Shown: positions 24,845-34,459, counted from the stretch's first letter. The stretch: DNA of 64,000 nt from Candidatus Kaistella beijingensis (GCF_020084865.1 NZ_CP071953.1:1798001-1862000), one strand, 5' to 3'. Notes: a model not told the origin generated them from the letters alone. Numbers and translations are program-made.

Positions 24845-26251
24845 TTAATGCGTTTTGCTTTGACAAACGAAATTACTTTTCGAAACCGATGTTTCCTTTA
24901 TTTTATTAAAACCGCCTTCAACTTCTGAAAAATTTCTGATTCCTCTTGAATTCAAAATACTTGCGGCAATCATACTTCGGTAACCTCCTGCACAGTGAAT
25001 AAAGAAATGTTCATCGTTGTTCAGCGAATTTGCCCACTCATTAATATCAGAAAGCGGTCTTTGAAAAGCTTCGTTGACATGTTCCGCTTGATATTCACTT
25101 TCTTTTCTTACGTCGATGACTTTTGAATTTTCATTAAATTTCTGTGCGAATTCTTCCGCAGAAATTCTGTTAATCGTATCAATTTCCTTTCCTGAATTTT
25201 GCCAAGACTCGAAACCGCCATTCAAAAATCCAACGATATTATCGAAACCAACTCTTGAAAGACGAGTAATCGCTTCTTCTTCAGTTCCTTCATCGCAAAC
25301 TAACAAAATCGGTTGCTGTACATCCACAATCATGGCTCCAACCCACGGTGCGAAATCTCCCTTCAAACCAATATTAATCGAGTTCGGGATAAATCCTTTG
25401 TGGAATTCTGCCGCGTTTCTTGTATCTAAAATTAAGGCGCCGCTTTGTTCAGCAACATTTTCAAAGTCTTCAACGGAAATTGGGTTTTTCCCTTTCTTCA
25501 TCACATTTTCAAAACTTTCGTAACCGCCCTTGTTCATGGCGACATTCATCCCGAAATATTGTGGTGGTGCAGAAAGTCCGTCTAAGACTTCTTTTACAAA
25601 AGATTCTTTGTTTGGTTGATTCAAAGCGTAATTGGTTTTTTTCTGATTTCCCAACGTATCCACCGTTTCTTTCTGCATATTTTTTCCACATGCAGAACCT
25701 GCTCCGTGTGCAGGATAAACGGTGATTTCATCGGAAAGCGGCATGATTTTGTTCTGCAAACTTTCATATAAAATTCCCGCCAATTCTTCCTGCGTCATGT
25801 TTGCGGCTTTTTGCGCCAAATCAGGTCTTCCAACATCGCCTAAAAATAAGGTGTCGCCGCTGAAAATCGCAGTTTCTTTTCCGTTCTCGTCAATCAAAAG
25901 ATACGTTGAACTTTCCATCGTGTGTCCAGGTGTGTGCAAAACTTTGATTTTGATTTTCCCGATTTCAAAAATTTGGTTGTCTTCGGCGATAATCGCGTCG
26001 AATTCAGGTTTTGCAGTGGGTCCGTAAACAATCGGTGCTCCTGTTTTGTTCGACAAATCAACGTGTCCCGAAACAAAATCCGCATGGAAATGCGTTTCGA
26101 AAATGTATTTCAACTTCACGCCGTCTTTTTCAAGTCGGTCGATGTAAGGTTTTGTTTCTCTTAAAGGGTCAATAATTGCTGCTTCGTTTTCGGAAACAAT
26201 ATAATACGCTCCTTGAGCAAGACAACCTGTATATATTTGTTCTATTTTCAT
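24845..26251 (-). CDS. Persulfide dioxygenase-like MBL protein with two rhodanese domains
   Basis: 468-residue fusion: an N-terminal metallo-beta-lactamase domain of the ETHE1/persulfide dioxygenase type (T-H-F-H-A-D with H54, H56, D58, H63), then two rhodanese domains whose loops both keep Cys (V-C-D-E-G-T and H-C-A-G-G-Y-R-S). It oxidises glutathione or low-molecular-weight persulfide to sulfite and moves sulfane sulfur on the same chain. The ATG at 26251 fits the conserved M-K-I-E-Q start. It is central to the leftward sulfur cluster with the TauE/SafE exporter upstream, which could export the sulfite. Confidence 0.92.
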   Translation of the reverse strand: MKIEQIYTGCLAQGAYYIVSENEAAIIDPLRETKPYIDRLEKDGVKLKYIFETHFHADFVSGHVDLSNKTGAPIVYGPTAKPEFDAIIAEDNQIFEIGKIKIKVLHTPGHTMESSTYLLIDENGKETAIFSGDTLFLGDVGRPDLAQKAANMTQEELAGILYESLQNKIMPLSDEITVYPAHGAGSACGKNMQKETVDTLGNQKKTNYALNQPNKESFVKEVLDGLSAPPQYFGMNVAMNKGGYESFENVMKKGKNPISVEDFENVAEQSGALILDTRNAAEFHKGFIPNSINIGLKGDFAPWVGAMIVDVQQPILLVCDEGTEEEAITRLSRVGFDNIVGFLNGGFESWQNSGKEIDTINRISAEEFAQKFNENSKVIDVRKESEYQAEHVNEAFQRPLSDINEWANSLNNDEHFFIHCAGGYRSMIAASILNSRGIRNFSEVEGGFNKIKETSVSKSNFVCQSKTH

Positions 26252-26351
26252 AATTTTATTCTTAAAGTTTTGCGCAAATTTCGACATTAATTATACCAAA
26301 ACAGCGATATAAAATTTAATTTCAATTGATAACATCAATTGTTCTAATTTT

Positions 26352-26711
26352 CTATCTGTATTCGGAAGAATTTCCCGCTTTGTCGGTTAATCTTCCTCCT
26401 TTTCCTTCCTGCGTCATTTCCCACATCCATTCTTCGTTGGTGAAAATTGGATTTCCGTTGGAACTTGTAGTTTTTGCGGAAAGTTTTTCTTCTTTTGCTC
26501 CTGTTTTTTGCAGTTTTACGGCGACTTCGCTTCCTTCGGCAAAATAAGTTACCGAGATTTCTTCTCCCTTGTCGTTTTTCAATTTCACTGCATCTTGCAC
26601 CAAACTCACTTCTTTAGAATTCGGAGTCGAAGTTTCTGTTTGTGTTTGAGCTTCCTTCTTACAAGAATTCAGTAAAAACAAACCGAAAATTAATATTGCT
26701 AATTTTTTCAT
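26352..26711 (-). CDS. Lipoprotein of unknown function
   Basis: 119-residue lipoprotein (L-N-S-C, Cys 17) with a Thr/Glu/Gln-rich linker and a C-terminal part of beta character containing E-E-W-M-W-E-M-T-Q-E-G-K. The pattern is faintly like MliC-type lysozyme-inhibitor folds, but I cannot confirm it. Two bp from the TauE/SafE gene, same direction. Confidence 0.6.
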   Translation of the reverse strand: MKKLAILIFGLFLLNSCKKEAQTQTETSTPNSKEVSLVQDAVKLKNDKGEEISVTYFAEGSEVAVKLQKTGAKEEKLSAKTTSSNGNPIFTNEEWMWEMTQEGKGGRLTDKAGNSSEYR

Positions 26712-26713
26712 TT

Positions 26714-27514
26714 TTAAAATTGTTGTTTTAGAAATACTTCTTTAATGATGATGAAAATTCCCATTGCAAGCACAATCCAACCAAAAAGTGGCTTCAGTTT
26801 TTTTCCGTCCATTTTTTTTGAGATTCCCGTTCCTATAAAAATTCCTACGACAGATAATGCGCTGAATGTCAACAGAAAAGTCCAATCGTGTTTCACCATC
26901 TTCATGGTGCTGAGAAATCCTAAAGTGGAGTTCATCGCGATAATAAAAAGTGAAGTTGCAACCGCTCGTTTCATATTCAAGCCGAGCAACATGACTAAAG
27001 CGGGAACAATCAAAAATCCGCCACCTGCACCGATTAATCCTGTGATAATCCCTACCAAAAGTCCTTGAGAAACCAAAATAGTGTAATTGGTTTCGCCATC
27101 TTTGCTGAGTCGTGGTCTTTCAATTCTGCGAATCATTTTAAACGACGCAATCAACATGAGAATTGAAAAAAGCAGCAATAAAAACATGTCTTTTGTTAAC
27201 GTAATTCCCCATCTGTTGATGATATAATGCGGTAAATGCGGCAAAACCAAACGGCGTGAAAACAAAACTCCCAAAATCGAAGGAATCCCGAAAATAAATG
27301 CGGTTTGAAAATCGATTTGTTTCTGTTTTATAAATCCCGCACTTCCAACCAAACTTGTAACTCCAACCACGAAGAGCGAAAGTGCAGTTGCCGTAACCGC
27401 ATCAAAACCAAATACATACACAAAAATCGGAACACTTAAAATACTTCCACCACCACCAATTAATCCCATAACGAGTCCGATGATGATTGCGGAAAGATAT
27501 CCGATGATTTCCAT
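26714..27514 (-). CDS. TauE/SafE family sulfite exporter
   Basis: 266-residue polytopic membrane protein with the two repeated G-G-G-G motifs of the family (G-L-I-G-G-G-G-S near the start and G-L-I-G-A-G-G-G at about 160), each opening a four-helix half. It likely exports sulfite made by the neighbouring persulfide dioxygenase. It is the most upstream gene of the leftward sulfur cluster. Confidence 0.9.
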   Translation of the reverse strand: MEIIGYLSAIIIGLVMGLIGGGGSILSVPIFVYVFGFDAVTATALSLFVVGVTSLVGSAGFIKQKQIDFQTAFIFGIPSILGVLFSRRLVLPHLPHYIINRWGITLTKDMFLLLLFSILMLIASFKMIRRIERPRLSKDGETNYTILVSQGLLVGIITGLIGAGGGFLIVPALVMLLGLNMKRAVATSLFIIAMNSTLGFLSTMKMVKHDWTFLLTFSALSVVGIFIGTGISKKMDGKKLKPLFGWIVLAMGIFIIIKEVFLKQQF

Positions 27515-27581
27515 TACTAATTTTTGGCAAAGTTAAACTTTAATTTAAGGTTTGAATGTGACCGAGGTTACAAAAGAATTT

Positions 27582-28025
27582 TTAGTTAAATGATTGAATA
27601 ATAAGCTTATTGTCGCCAATTTCGACTGTATCTCCTATTTTTTTTTCCTTTAGTTTTGCAAAAATCGGAGCTTCCTCCGAAAAAGAAATCACCTCTTTAT
27701 CGCCAATTTTGAAAACAGGAACAGAAATCCCCACGAACAGAAAATTTTTGTCTGTTTCAACGACGCTTCCGTTTTCGATTTCACTGTGGAGCATTTCTTT
27801 TTCGTTTTCTAGAAAAACAAGGTTTTGGTTTGCATCGCCCAATAATTTTTCATAACGCAGCTGCATGTCTTTCGCCTCGCTTTGATGGGAAAAATCTTCA
27901 GGATCGTGCGTGCTTTCTTCATCCATATCTGAAGCTTTGCGGTAGTTCCCAACGGTTTCTTCCAAATTTGAAATGATTTTATTTTGCTCAGCGATTATTT
28001 GCTCTAAAATTTCTGTCCTTTTCAT
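27582..28025 (-). CDS. GreA/GreB-like transcription elongation factor homologue
   Basis: 147 residues: an N-terminal acidic coiled-coil region (about 1-85) and a C-terminal FKBP-like domain (about 90-147) with E-E-A-P-I-F-A-K-L-K-E-K-K-I-G-D. The arrangement matches Gre-type secondary-channel factors of RNA polymerase, but the usual acidic tip residues are only partly present (D-M-D-E-E). It may be a Gre-like regulator rather than a true GreA. It stands alone in the minus direction. Confidence 0.7.
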   Translation of the reverse strand: MKRTEILEQIIAEQNKIISNLEETVGNYRKASDMDEESTHDPEDFSHQSEAKDMQLRYEKLLGDANQNLVFLENEKEMLHSEIENGSVVETDKNFLFVGISVPVFKIGDKEVISFSEEAPIFAKLKEKKIGDTVEIGDNKLIIQSFN

Positions 28026-28104
28026 TTTTTAAGTTTTCCTATTTAACAAATTTACTGAAAAATTACAACCGAACTTCAATCGTTAGAAATGCGATAAATC
28101 ATAA

Positions 28105-30096
28105 TTAAAAGTTATAATTGATATTCACAAAGAAATTTCGTCCCGGTCTCGGAATTCGGTTCCAATCGGCGTAAGTGGTGTAATTTCTGTCCAAAAGGTT
28201 TTCCACACCAAGTTTAGTAAAGATTTTACTGTGACCAAAATCGAATTTGTAACCAAGATTTGCATTCAGCAAGACATAATCAGAAACAGGTTTTTCGCCA
28301 TAAACTGAGGCGTAACTGCTGTGTTTCAAATTTCCGTTTACAGAAACTTCTGCATTGAATTTATTTTTTTCAAAGAGAATTTTAGACAAATAAGAAATGG
28401 GGCTTATAAAAGGAAGGTTCACGTTTTCAAAATCTTTTCCGCGACTGTAAACAACTTGGGAAGTCCATTTTAATTCAGGCAAAACCTTAATTTCAGCATC
28501 TAAACTGATGTTAAAAATGGTGGCATAATCTAACGCGGAATACAGTTTTACTCCTTTCGCACCAATCGTCATGGGAGCAAAATTAGGGTTGACTTTCCCT
28601 ACAATATAATTTGAAATATGGAAATAAGACGAAGAAATTTTGCCAAAGAAATTGGTCTTTTTCAAACTTAGATAAGCGTTGGCTTCAAGAGAAGATTCAT
28701 TTTTTAGATTTGGATTTCCGATGTAGTCGTAATTTTCAGAACTGTTGAAAAGATAAAATCCGTAACCTTCAGAAACGGAAGGCGCTCTATCACCGTAACC
28801 AACGCCGATTCCGTACTCAAAACCAAACTGATTTCTGCTATAATTTGCGGAAACACTTTTTAAAATACGATTGTTTTGCACCTTCATTTCAGGATAAAAA
28901 ATTTGAAGACTGTTCAAACCAAAATCGCTTTGAACCTTATTGGAATGATAACTTAAAGAGGCCGAAAATGTAAATTCAGAAAAATCGTCGAGCTGAAAAT
29001 GGTCTTCTAGAAAAATTCCCTGATTGAAAGTTCTCACATCGGGCCATGTGTACATGAACATTAAATTTTCCGTAGGATTGGTAGGATACATCGTCATTTC
29101 CGCAACCGATTGATTGTAAAATCCGTTCAAATTTAAATTGAAGTGATGTTGATTCAAAGTCGTTTGCAGTTTTGAAAAATATCCCGCAGTTTTGCTCCAA
29201 CCGGGCATATCCATGTGAATGGGAACGGAAGGACGTTTCGTATCGTCCATTCTGTGTGTGATGGTGTTGAAATAAATTTTGGTTTCCCAATCAGAAATAA
29301 ATTTATTTTTTGGAAGATATTGAAATTTCAGCGAGGTAATTAACGCTTCCGCTAAAGAAACGTCCATCGGTAAAGCAGGATAACCAACATCATTGGCTTT
29401 GTCGTAAATCACGGACGCTTCAAGAAGTTTGTTCTTTCCTATTTTTACTCCGCTGATTCCTGAAATGTTAAATTTTCTGTATTGCGAAAACCGAATTTCT
29501 TCACCGTTTCCTGCTTTATAATTTTCCGCGTCTCGGTTCATGAAATTCAAATCGGTGTAAAATTTTGTATTTCTGTAACTTGCGGATGAGCCGAAAATTT
29601 TCTGAAGACTCACGCTTTCAAATCCTGAATTGAGTCCGAAGCGAAACTTTTCGTCGCCAAACGTACTTTTTTCCCGCACCAAATCTATGGAACCTCCAAT
29701 TGTACTTCCGTGCGAAGAACCACTTTGTCCTGAAGAAATTTCGGCTCTTGAAAGATTGGAAACCTCAACATAAGAAGTTACAGGATCCATTTTGTCGGTA
29801 CATGCACCGAAAATCCGCATTCCGTCAATCGTTACTAAAGTTCGTTCAGTAGGCATATTGTTCAGTATCGGTTCCCATGCATAAGCACCACGTTTCAACA
29901 TATTGATGTTTGCGGATTGTTCTAAATATTCATCAATGGAACTCAAAGGTTTCGATTGTTTTTGAGAAATATCTTTCGTTCCAATTACGATAACTTCCTG
30001 AATATTGCTGTGTTTCAACGAGTCGTGCTGAATATCCTGCGCAGAAAAATTCAGATAAAATACCGACAGAAAAAACAGCGGAATTGTTTTTTTCAT
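28105..30096 (-). CDS. TonB-dependent copper receptor (OprC/NosA type)
   Basis: 663-residue outer-membrane receptor (signal peptide about 1-20, plug about 30-140, 22-strand barrel to the C-terminal Phe). The plug has C99-x-x-x-M103 (G-A-C-T-D-K-M-D-P) and the barrel has H281-x-M283 (I-T-H-R-M-D-D), the same Cu-binding pair known in Pseudomonas OprC. This points to copper import. Start at 30096 chosen at the signal peptide. The two genes to its right, read with it, encode a Met/His-rich lipoprotein and a small Cys protein, which fit a copper-uptake operon. Confidence 0.9.
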   Translation of the reverse strand: MKKTIPLFFLSVFYLNFSAQDIQHDSLKHSNIQEVIVIGTKDISQKQSKPLSSIDEYLEQSANINMLKRGAYAWEPILNNMPTERTLVTIDGMRIFGACTDKMDPVTSYVEVSNLSRAEISSGQSGSSHGSTIGGSIDLVREKSTFGDEKFRFGLNSGFESVSLQKIFGSSASYRNTKFYTDLNFMNRDAENYKAGNGEEIRFSQYRKFNISGISGVKIGKNKLLEASVIYDKANDVGYPALPMDVSLAEALITSLKFQYLPKNKFISDWETKIYFNTITHRMDDTKRPSVPIHMDMPGWSKTAGYFSKLQTTLNQHHFNLNLNGFYNQSVAEMTMYPTNPTENLMFMYTWPDVRTFNQGIFLEDHFQLDDFSEFTFSASLSYHSNKVQSDFGLNSLQIFYPEMKVQNNRILKSVSANYSRNQFGFEYGIGVGYGDRAPSVSEGYGFYLFNSSENYDYIGNPNLKNESSLEANAYLSLKKTNFFGKISSSYFHISNYIVGKVNPNFAPMTIGAKGVKLYSALDYATIFNISLDAEIKVLPELKWTSQVVYSRGKDFENVNLPFISPISYLSKILFEKNKFNAEVSVNGNLKHSSYASVYGEKPVSDYVLLNANLGYKFDFGHSKIFTKLGVENLLDRNYTTYADWNRIPRPGRNFFVNINYNF

Positions 30097-30163
30097 TTTT
30101 GAAAAATTAGGTAAAAAGCAATGCTTCACAATCATCGGAAACATTGCTTTTGAAAAAGTGATT

Positions 30164-31018
30164 TTAGAATTCGATTTCGTGATAAAGCGAACTTGCAGGA
30201 TTTGCTTCCGTTACAGGTTCTCCTTTCAAAACAGTTCCATCGGCTTTTGTAAGTTGCAGGTTTAGTTTCCAATAACCAGTCATTGTGAGTGAAAGTTTTC
30301 CGAAATAAAATCCACCAGCTTGCACTTGTTTCGCATCTACATTATTGGGCGAACTGTGATTTCCCATTCCGGGCATTCTTGGGTCTAATTTCACGGTAAG
30401 TCCGTCTGCAACAGGGAAATTCATCATATCCTCCATTTTCCAAACTCCTACAACCCAATCGTTTACGGAAACTTTTGGCGTTCTTGGTTCGATGTAGGCA
30501 ACGATGTATCTGCTGTTATCCGAACCCAAAAAAGAAGTTACCGTTTTTTTGCTTTCCAAAGGAACAGAAATTCCTGTTGTAGCTGTATAAGAAGCTCCAT
30601 TAATTTGGTAATCAATTTTCAAATCCCAATATTCAGAAGCGTTTTCTGCCATTTGAAATACGATATAACCTTCGTATAAAGTACCATCAGTTGATATTTT
30701 CTTAACCGCAGATTTCGGGCAAGAATGCGACATGGAAGTCATGTGCATTACAGGCATCCAAGAAATTGTCGCGCTTTTTTCGTATTGATTCGTGGATTTA
30801 TTTTTTATTCTGATTTTAAGGTTGTTGTAACCCATTTTTGCAGTTCCCGATGCGGAATACAGTTCGATAACGTGAGTATCATTGGAAACTTCTTTAATTT
30901 TATTTAATCCATCTAACTCGTTTACGGTTGGAGTTACAGGGTCATCGGAGGTTCTACAAGACGTAAGGAACAGTGTCATCGCAAAAAATGCAATGAATAT
31001 TTTAAGTGAAAATTTCAT
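30164..31018 (-). CDS. Met/His-rich lipoprotein of the copper-uptake operon
   Basis: 284-residue lipoprotein (L-T-S-C, Cys 21) with two Ig-like beta domains. The first has M-P-V-M-H-M-T-S-M-S-H-S-C near residue 87-99, a likely copper site, and the second has D-P-R-M-P-G-M-G-N-H of the YtkA/FixH-like type. It is encoded just upstream of the OprC-like receptor and would capture copper at the surface or pass it to the receptor; this is inferred. Confidence 0.78.
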   Translation of the reverse strand: MKFSLKIFIAFFAMTLFLTSCRTSDDPVTPTVNELDGLNKIKEVSNDTHVIELYSASGTAKMGYNNLKIRIKNKSTNQYEKSATISWMPVMHMTSMSHSCPKSAVKKISTDGTLYEGYIVFQMAENASEYWDLKIDYQINGASYTATTGISVPLESKKTVTSFLGSDNSRYIVAYIEPRTPKVSVNDWVVGVWKMEDMMNFPVADGLTVKLDPRMPGMGNHSSPNNVDAKQVQAGGFYFGKLSLTMTGYWKLNLQLTKADGTVLKGEPVTEANPASSLYHEIEF

Positions 31019-31134
31019 TTTTTTAAATTTTTGATTAAAAAAGGTTGATGTTCTTAAAGTCTTTTTAACTTTAAAAAACGAGGTTAGATTCCATTCAAAA
31101 AAAGCATTGAACAGAAAGACAGAAAATCAAAAAT

Positions 31135-31494
31135 TCAGATTTGCGGCGGATGCGGAAGAATATTGAAAAAACCTTTGTTCAAAACAAAATTTGAAACGGT
31201 GTTGAAATTTTGATATTCCTTCACAACTTTTACTTTCTTGAAACTGAATTCTAAAGCTTTTGTCGGAAGAATATTGAATTCAAAACTTTTCACCACTTTG
31301 AAAGGCGAGTTGGTTTTCTCGCTTTCTTTTTTCATTTCGCATTTTCCGTGGCAGTTCATTTCGGGTTTTGCCTTGTTGATACAGTGGATTTCATAGAAAT
31401 TTCTGTTGATTTTATAATCAATCAAAAGCAAAGAGTTTTGGAAACTTGCCAAAAATATAATTGCGGATAATATGGAAAGAAAAAAGGTTTTCAT
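31135..31494 (-). CDS. Small exported protein with Cys/His motif
   Basis: 119-residue protein with an N-terminal hydrophobic helix and a C-I-N-K-A-K-P-E-M-N-C-H-G-K-C motif (near residue 38-53), then a C-terminus ending P-H-P-P-Q-I. The motif is typical of small proteins that precede copper TonB receptors in Flavobacteriia. The ATG at 31494 is preferred to 31506 because the -7 element ends at 31504. It is the first gene of the leftward copper-uptake operon. Confidence 0.75.
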   Translation of the reverse strand: MKTFFLSILSAIIFLASFQNSLLLIDYKINRNFYEIHCINKAKPEMNCHGKCEMKKESEKTNSPFKVVKSFEFNILPTKALEFSFKKVKVVKEYQNFNTVSNFVLNKGFFNILPHPPQI

Positions 31495-31503
31495 TTCAGA
31501 ATT

Positions 31504-31511
31504 CAAATATA
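31504..31511 (-). promoter_or_regulatory. Putative -7 element of the copper-uptake operon
   Basis: The minus strand reads TATATTTG, a perfect TAnnTTTG match, 10 bp upstream of the ATG at 31494. No -33 TTG at the right spacing. Confidence 0.5.
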
Positions 31512-31634
31512 AGACTTTTTAATCCGAATTCATAAATGATATTCGTCACTAAAAACTACGTTCTAATTCTTTTTAAAAAATGTAATTATGGTTCAATATT
31601 TTTTATCTTTATCCTTTCAAATTTTTTAAACAAA

Positions 31635-33161
31635 ATGGCAGACAAGGCAAAATTCATTGCAGATTTAAACGCAAGATACACTCCGAAAGGTGAACACATC
31701 ATCCTCGGAAAAGGAATTTTCAACGGTGAAGTAGTACCAGAAGTCAACGTCACACTTCCTCTAAAAACCATTAACCGACACGGATTGATTGCAGGTGCAA
31801 CGGGAACGGGAAAAACCAAAACGATACAGGTTTTTGTGGAACAGCTTTCGCACGCAGGAGTTCCGTCTTTGGTTCTTGATATCAAAGGGGATTTTTCGGG
31901 AATTGCAGAACCTGGTCAAAGAAATGCCATTATTGAAGAACGTTATGCGAAAACGCAACTCAATTGGGAAGCCCAAAGTTTCCCTGTGGAACTGATGACA
32001 ATTTCAGGTGAAAGAGGCGTAAAACTTCGTGCAACCGTGACCGAATTTGGACCCGTTTTGCTTTCAAAAATTTTGTTGCTGAACGATACACAGGCAAGTA
32101 TTATGTCGATCGTTTTTAAATATTGCGATGATAAAGGTTTGCCGCTGATTGATTTGGATGATTTGAAAAAAGTTTTGCAATATGTCACCGATAATCCACA
32201 AGGAAAAGCTGATTTAGCCAATAATTACGGCTCCATTGCTCCTGCTTCTTTGGGTGCGATTCTTCGTTCCATTGTTGCTTTGGAACAACAAGGTGCGACA
32301 AATTTCTTTGGGGAACCAAGTTTCGACGTGGAAGATTTATTGCAACAGAGAGACGGAAAAGGGGTGGTAAATATTTTACGAGTTGCCGATATCCAGACGC
32401 AACCTCAGCTTTTCTCAACATTTATGCTTTCACTTTTTGCGGAGATTTACATGACTTTCCCAGAAGAAGGCGACGTTGGAAAACCAAAACTCGTTCTCTT
32501 TATTGATGAGGCGCATTTGATTTTTAAGGAAGCTTCAAAAGCTCTGCTTTCCCAGATTGAAACGATGGTGAAACTCATTCGTTCAAAAGGGGTGGGAATT
32601 TATTTTATCACCCAAATTCCAGGAGACGTTCCTGAAAATGTGTTGTCGCAGTTAGGTTTAAAAATTCAGCATGCATTACGTGGATTTACCGCAAAAGACA
32701 AAAAAGAAATCACCAAAGCTGTTGAAAATTACCCAATTACGGAGTTTTACGATGCCGCAAATCTCATCCAAAATTTAGGAATTGGAGAAGCTTTTGTCAC
32801 TGCATTGGACGAAAAGGGCATTCCGACACCTTTGGTGGATACTTATTTAATTTCGCCCGAATCAAGAATGGACGTTCTTACCGATGCTGAAGTGGCAGAT
32901 TTAACTTCTCGTTCCGCATTGGTTGCAAAATATGAAAATGCCGTTAACAAAGATTCTGCCTACGAAATGTTGACTTCACGAATGGAACAGGCCGTTCAAA
33001 ATGCTCCCGCAACAGTGAAAACAAAACCTGTGAAAGAAGAACCAGGAATGGTAGAACAAGTTTTAACAAGCCGTGCCGGAAGAACTTTCACCAATACTTT
33101 GATGAGAGAAGGTGCAAAAGCGATTTTAGGAATGTTTGGTTTGGGTGGAAGAAGAAGATAA
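31635..33161 (+). CDS. HerA-like ATPase (DUF853)
   Basis: 508-residue P-loop ATPase with Walker A A-T-G-T-G-K-T (about 55-61) and Walker B L-V-L-F-I-D-E-A-H near 290-300, followed by a Ser/Gln arginine-finger-like region. It belongs to the DUF853/HerA-helicase group. No NurA nuclease partner is present beside it. The start at 31635 is chosen because the frame upstream is hydrophobic junk unlike the family. Confidence 0.9.
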   Translation: MADKAKFIADLNARYTPKGEHIILGKGIFNGEVVPEVNVTLPLKTINRHGLIAGATGTGKTKTIQVFVEQLSHAGVPSLVLDIKGDFSGIAEPGQRNAIIEERYAKTQLNWEAQSFPVELMTISGERGVKLRATVTEFGPVLLSKILLLNDTQASIMSIVFKYCDDKGLPLIDLDDLKKVLQYVTDNPQGKADLANNYGSIAPASLGAILRSIVALEQQGATNFFGEPSFDVEDLLQQRDGKGVVNILRVADIQTQPQLFSTFMLSLFAEIYMTFPEEGDVGKPKLVLFIDEAHLIFKEASKALLSQIETMVKLIRSKGVGIYFITQIPGDVPENVLSQLGLKIQHALRGFTAKDKKEITKAVENYPITEFYDAANLIQNLGIGEAFVTALDEKGIPTPLVDTYLISPESRMDVLTDAEVADLTSRSALVAKYENAVNKDSAYEMLTSRMEQAVQNAPATVKTKPVKEEPGMVEQVLTSRAGRTFTNTLMREGAKAILGMFGLGGRRR

Positions 33162-33196
33162 TTATGCAAGAGCAATCGACAATCAAAAATTTTTAG

Positions 33197-33217
33197 TCGA
33201 AAGCTGAAAGAAGAAAA
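33197..33217. repeat. Three 7-bp repeats abutting the exonuclease start codon
   Basis: TCGAAAG, CTGAAAG and AAGAAAA lie in exact 7-bp steps and end on the base before the ATG at 33218. One of several heptamer arrays in this window. Confidence 0.6.
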
Positions 33218-34441
33218 ATGTATTCAATAATTGATATAGAAAGTAACGGCGCAGGTTTCAGGAAGGAAAGCATTATTGAAATCGCAATATATAAATATGA
33301 TGGTCATGAAATTGTGGATCAGTTCATTTCGTTAATCAATCCTGAAAACGAGATCACCCCTTTTGTGCAAAAACTGACTAAAATTTCACCAAAAATGGTA
33401 AAAACTGCACCAAAATTTCATGAAATCGCCAAAAGAGTTGTTGAAATTACGGAAGGCACCACTTTGGTTGGACACAATATCGACTTTGATTACAGGATGC
33501 TTCGCCAGGAGTTCAAAAGATTGGGTTACGAGTTCAAAATCAACACTTTAGACACCATTCCACTTGCAAAAAAATTGATTCCCGAAGCGGAAAGTTATTC
33601 GTTGGGAAAACTGGTAAAATCTTTGGGAATTCCGTTAACCGACCAACACAGAGCGGGAGGTGACGCAAGAGCCACTTTGGATCTATTTAAGTTGCTAATT
33701 ATTAAAGATAAAGATTCAGAAATCATCCAGCAACATCACGAAGAAGTTAATGCAAAAACTTATCTAAATAAAGTTCGCGATTTAACACAGGATTTGCCTT
33801 CAGAAAGAGGAATCTTGTATTTCCAAAATTCGGATGGCAAAATAATTTTTTCGGATTTTGTGGAAGATTTAAACAAATTTGCAAAATCGGTTTTCAACAC
33901 GAAAAAGAAGCGTTGGGAAAAACTTCAGGAAGAAACCGAAAATATTCAGTACGAATTAACGGGCAATGATATTTTGGCAAAACTGATGATGAAAACCAAA
34001 GGTTTACGAAAACGGGAAAACCTTCCTCTTGGGCTCTATCACAAAAACGACAAATATTTTGCCGACCGAACTATCAATCAAAAAGAAGAAAAACCACTGC
34101 TGAAATTCAAATCATTTACGCAAGGTTTAAAAGCCGTAAGTTTTATTAAATCGAATGAAAAGTTTGACGATATAAAAGAGTTCACAAAACTAATCAACCT
34201 TAAAAAACGCAATGAAATTTGGCTTTCTTCAGGAAGAACATTAGGGGAAAAAAGTTTTCTGCTTTTTGAAAATGGCAAACTGACTTCCTACGGATTTTAT
34301 GAATTCCACACCCAAATTCAATCCAGAAAGAAAATTAATCAATTGAAGATCGATGTCAAAACTTCAACCGTTGATTTGCAAAATGATTTAAAGTTAGGTT
34401 TATTGCGTGGCGATTTTGAAATTCAGCCACTTCCGAAATAA
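33218..34441 (+). CDS. DEDDh 3'-5' exonuclease with degenerate GIY-YIG-like tail
   Basis: 407 residues. The N-terminal exonuclease domain (about 1-165) has the DEDDh residues: D6 and E8 in I-D-I-E-S, D in H-N-I-D-F-D, and H with D in H-R-A-G-G-D-A, as in DNA polymerase III epsilon. The C-terminal part (about 195-280) has the layout of a UvrC/Cho-type GIY-YIG domain (L-P-S-E-R-G-I-L-Y-F...G-K-I-I-F-S-D-F), but the catalytic Tyr of Y-V-G-K is replaced, so it is probably inactive. Such fusions are common in Bacteroidota. Confidence 0.85.
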   Translation: MYSIIDIESNGAGFRKESIIEIAIYKYDGHEIVDQFISLINPENEITPFVQKLTKISPKMVKTAPKFHEIAKRVVEITEGTTLVGHNIDFDYRMLRQEFKRLGYEFKINTLDTIPLAKKLIPEAESYSLGKLVKSLGIPLTDQHRAGGDARATLDLFKLLIIKDKDSEIIQQHHEEVNAKTYLNKVRDLTQDLPSERGILYFQNSDGKIIFSDFVEDLNKFAKSVFNTKKKRWEKLQEETENIQYELTGNDILAKLMMKTKGLRKRENLPLGLYHKNDKYFADRTINQKEEKPLLKFKSFTQGLKAVSFIKSNEKFDDIKEFTKLINLKKRNEIWLSSGRTLGEKSFLLFENGKLTSYGFYEFHTQIQSRKKINQLKIDVKTSTVDLQNDLKLGLLRGDFEIQPLPK

Positions 34442-34459
34442 TTTTTCTTCAAAAATTTC

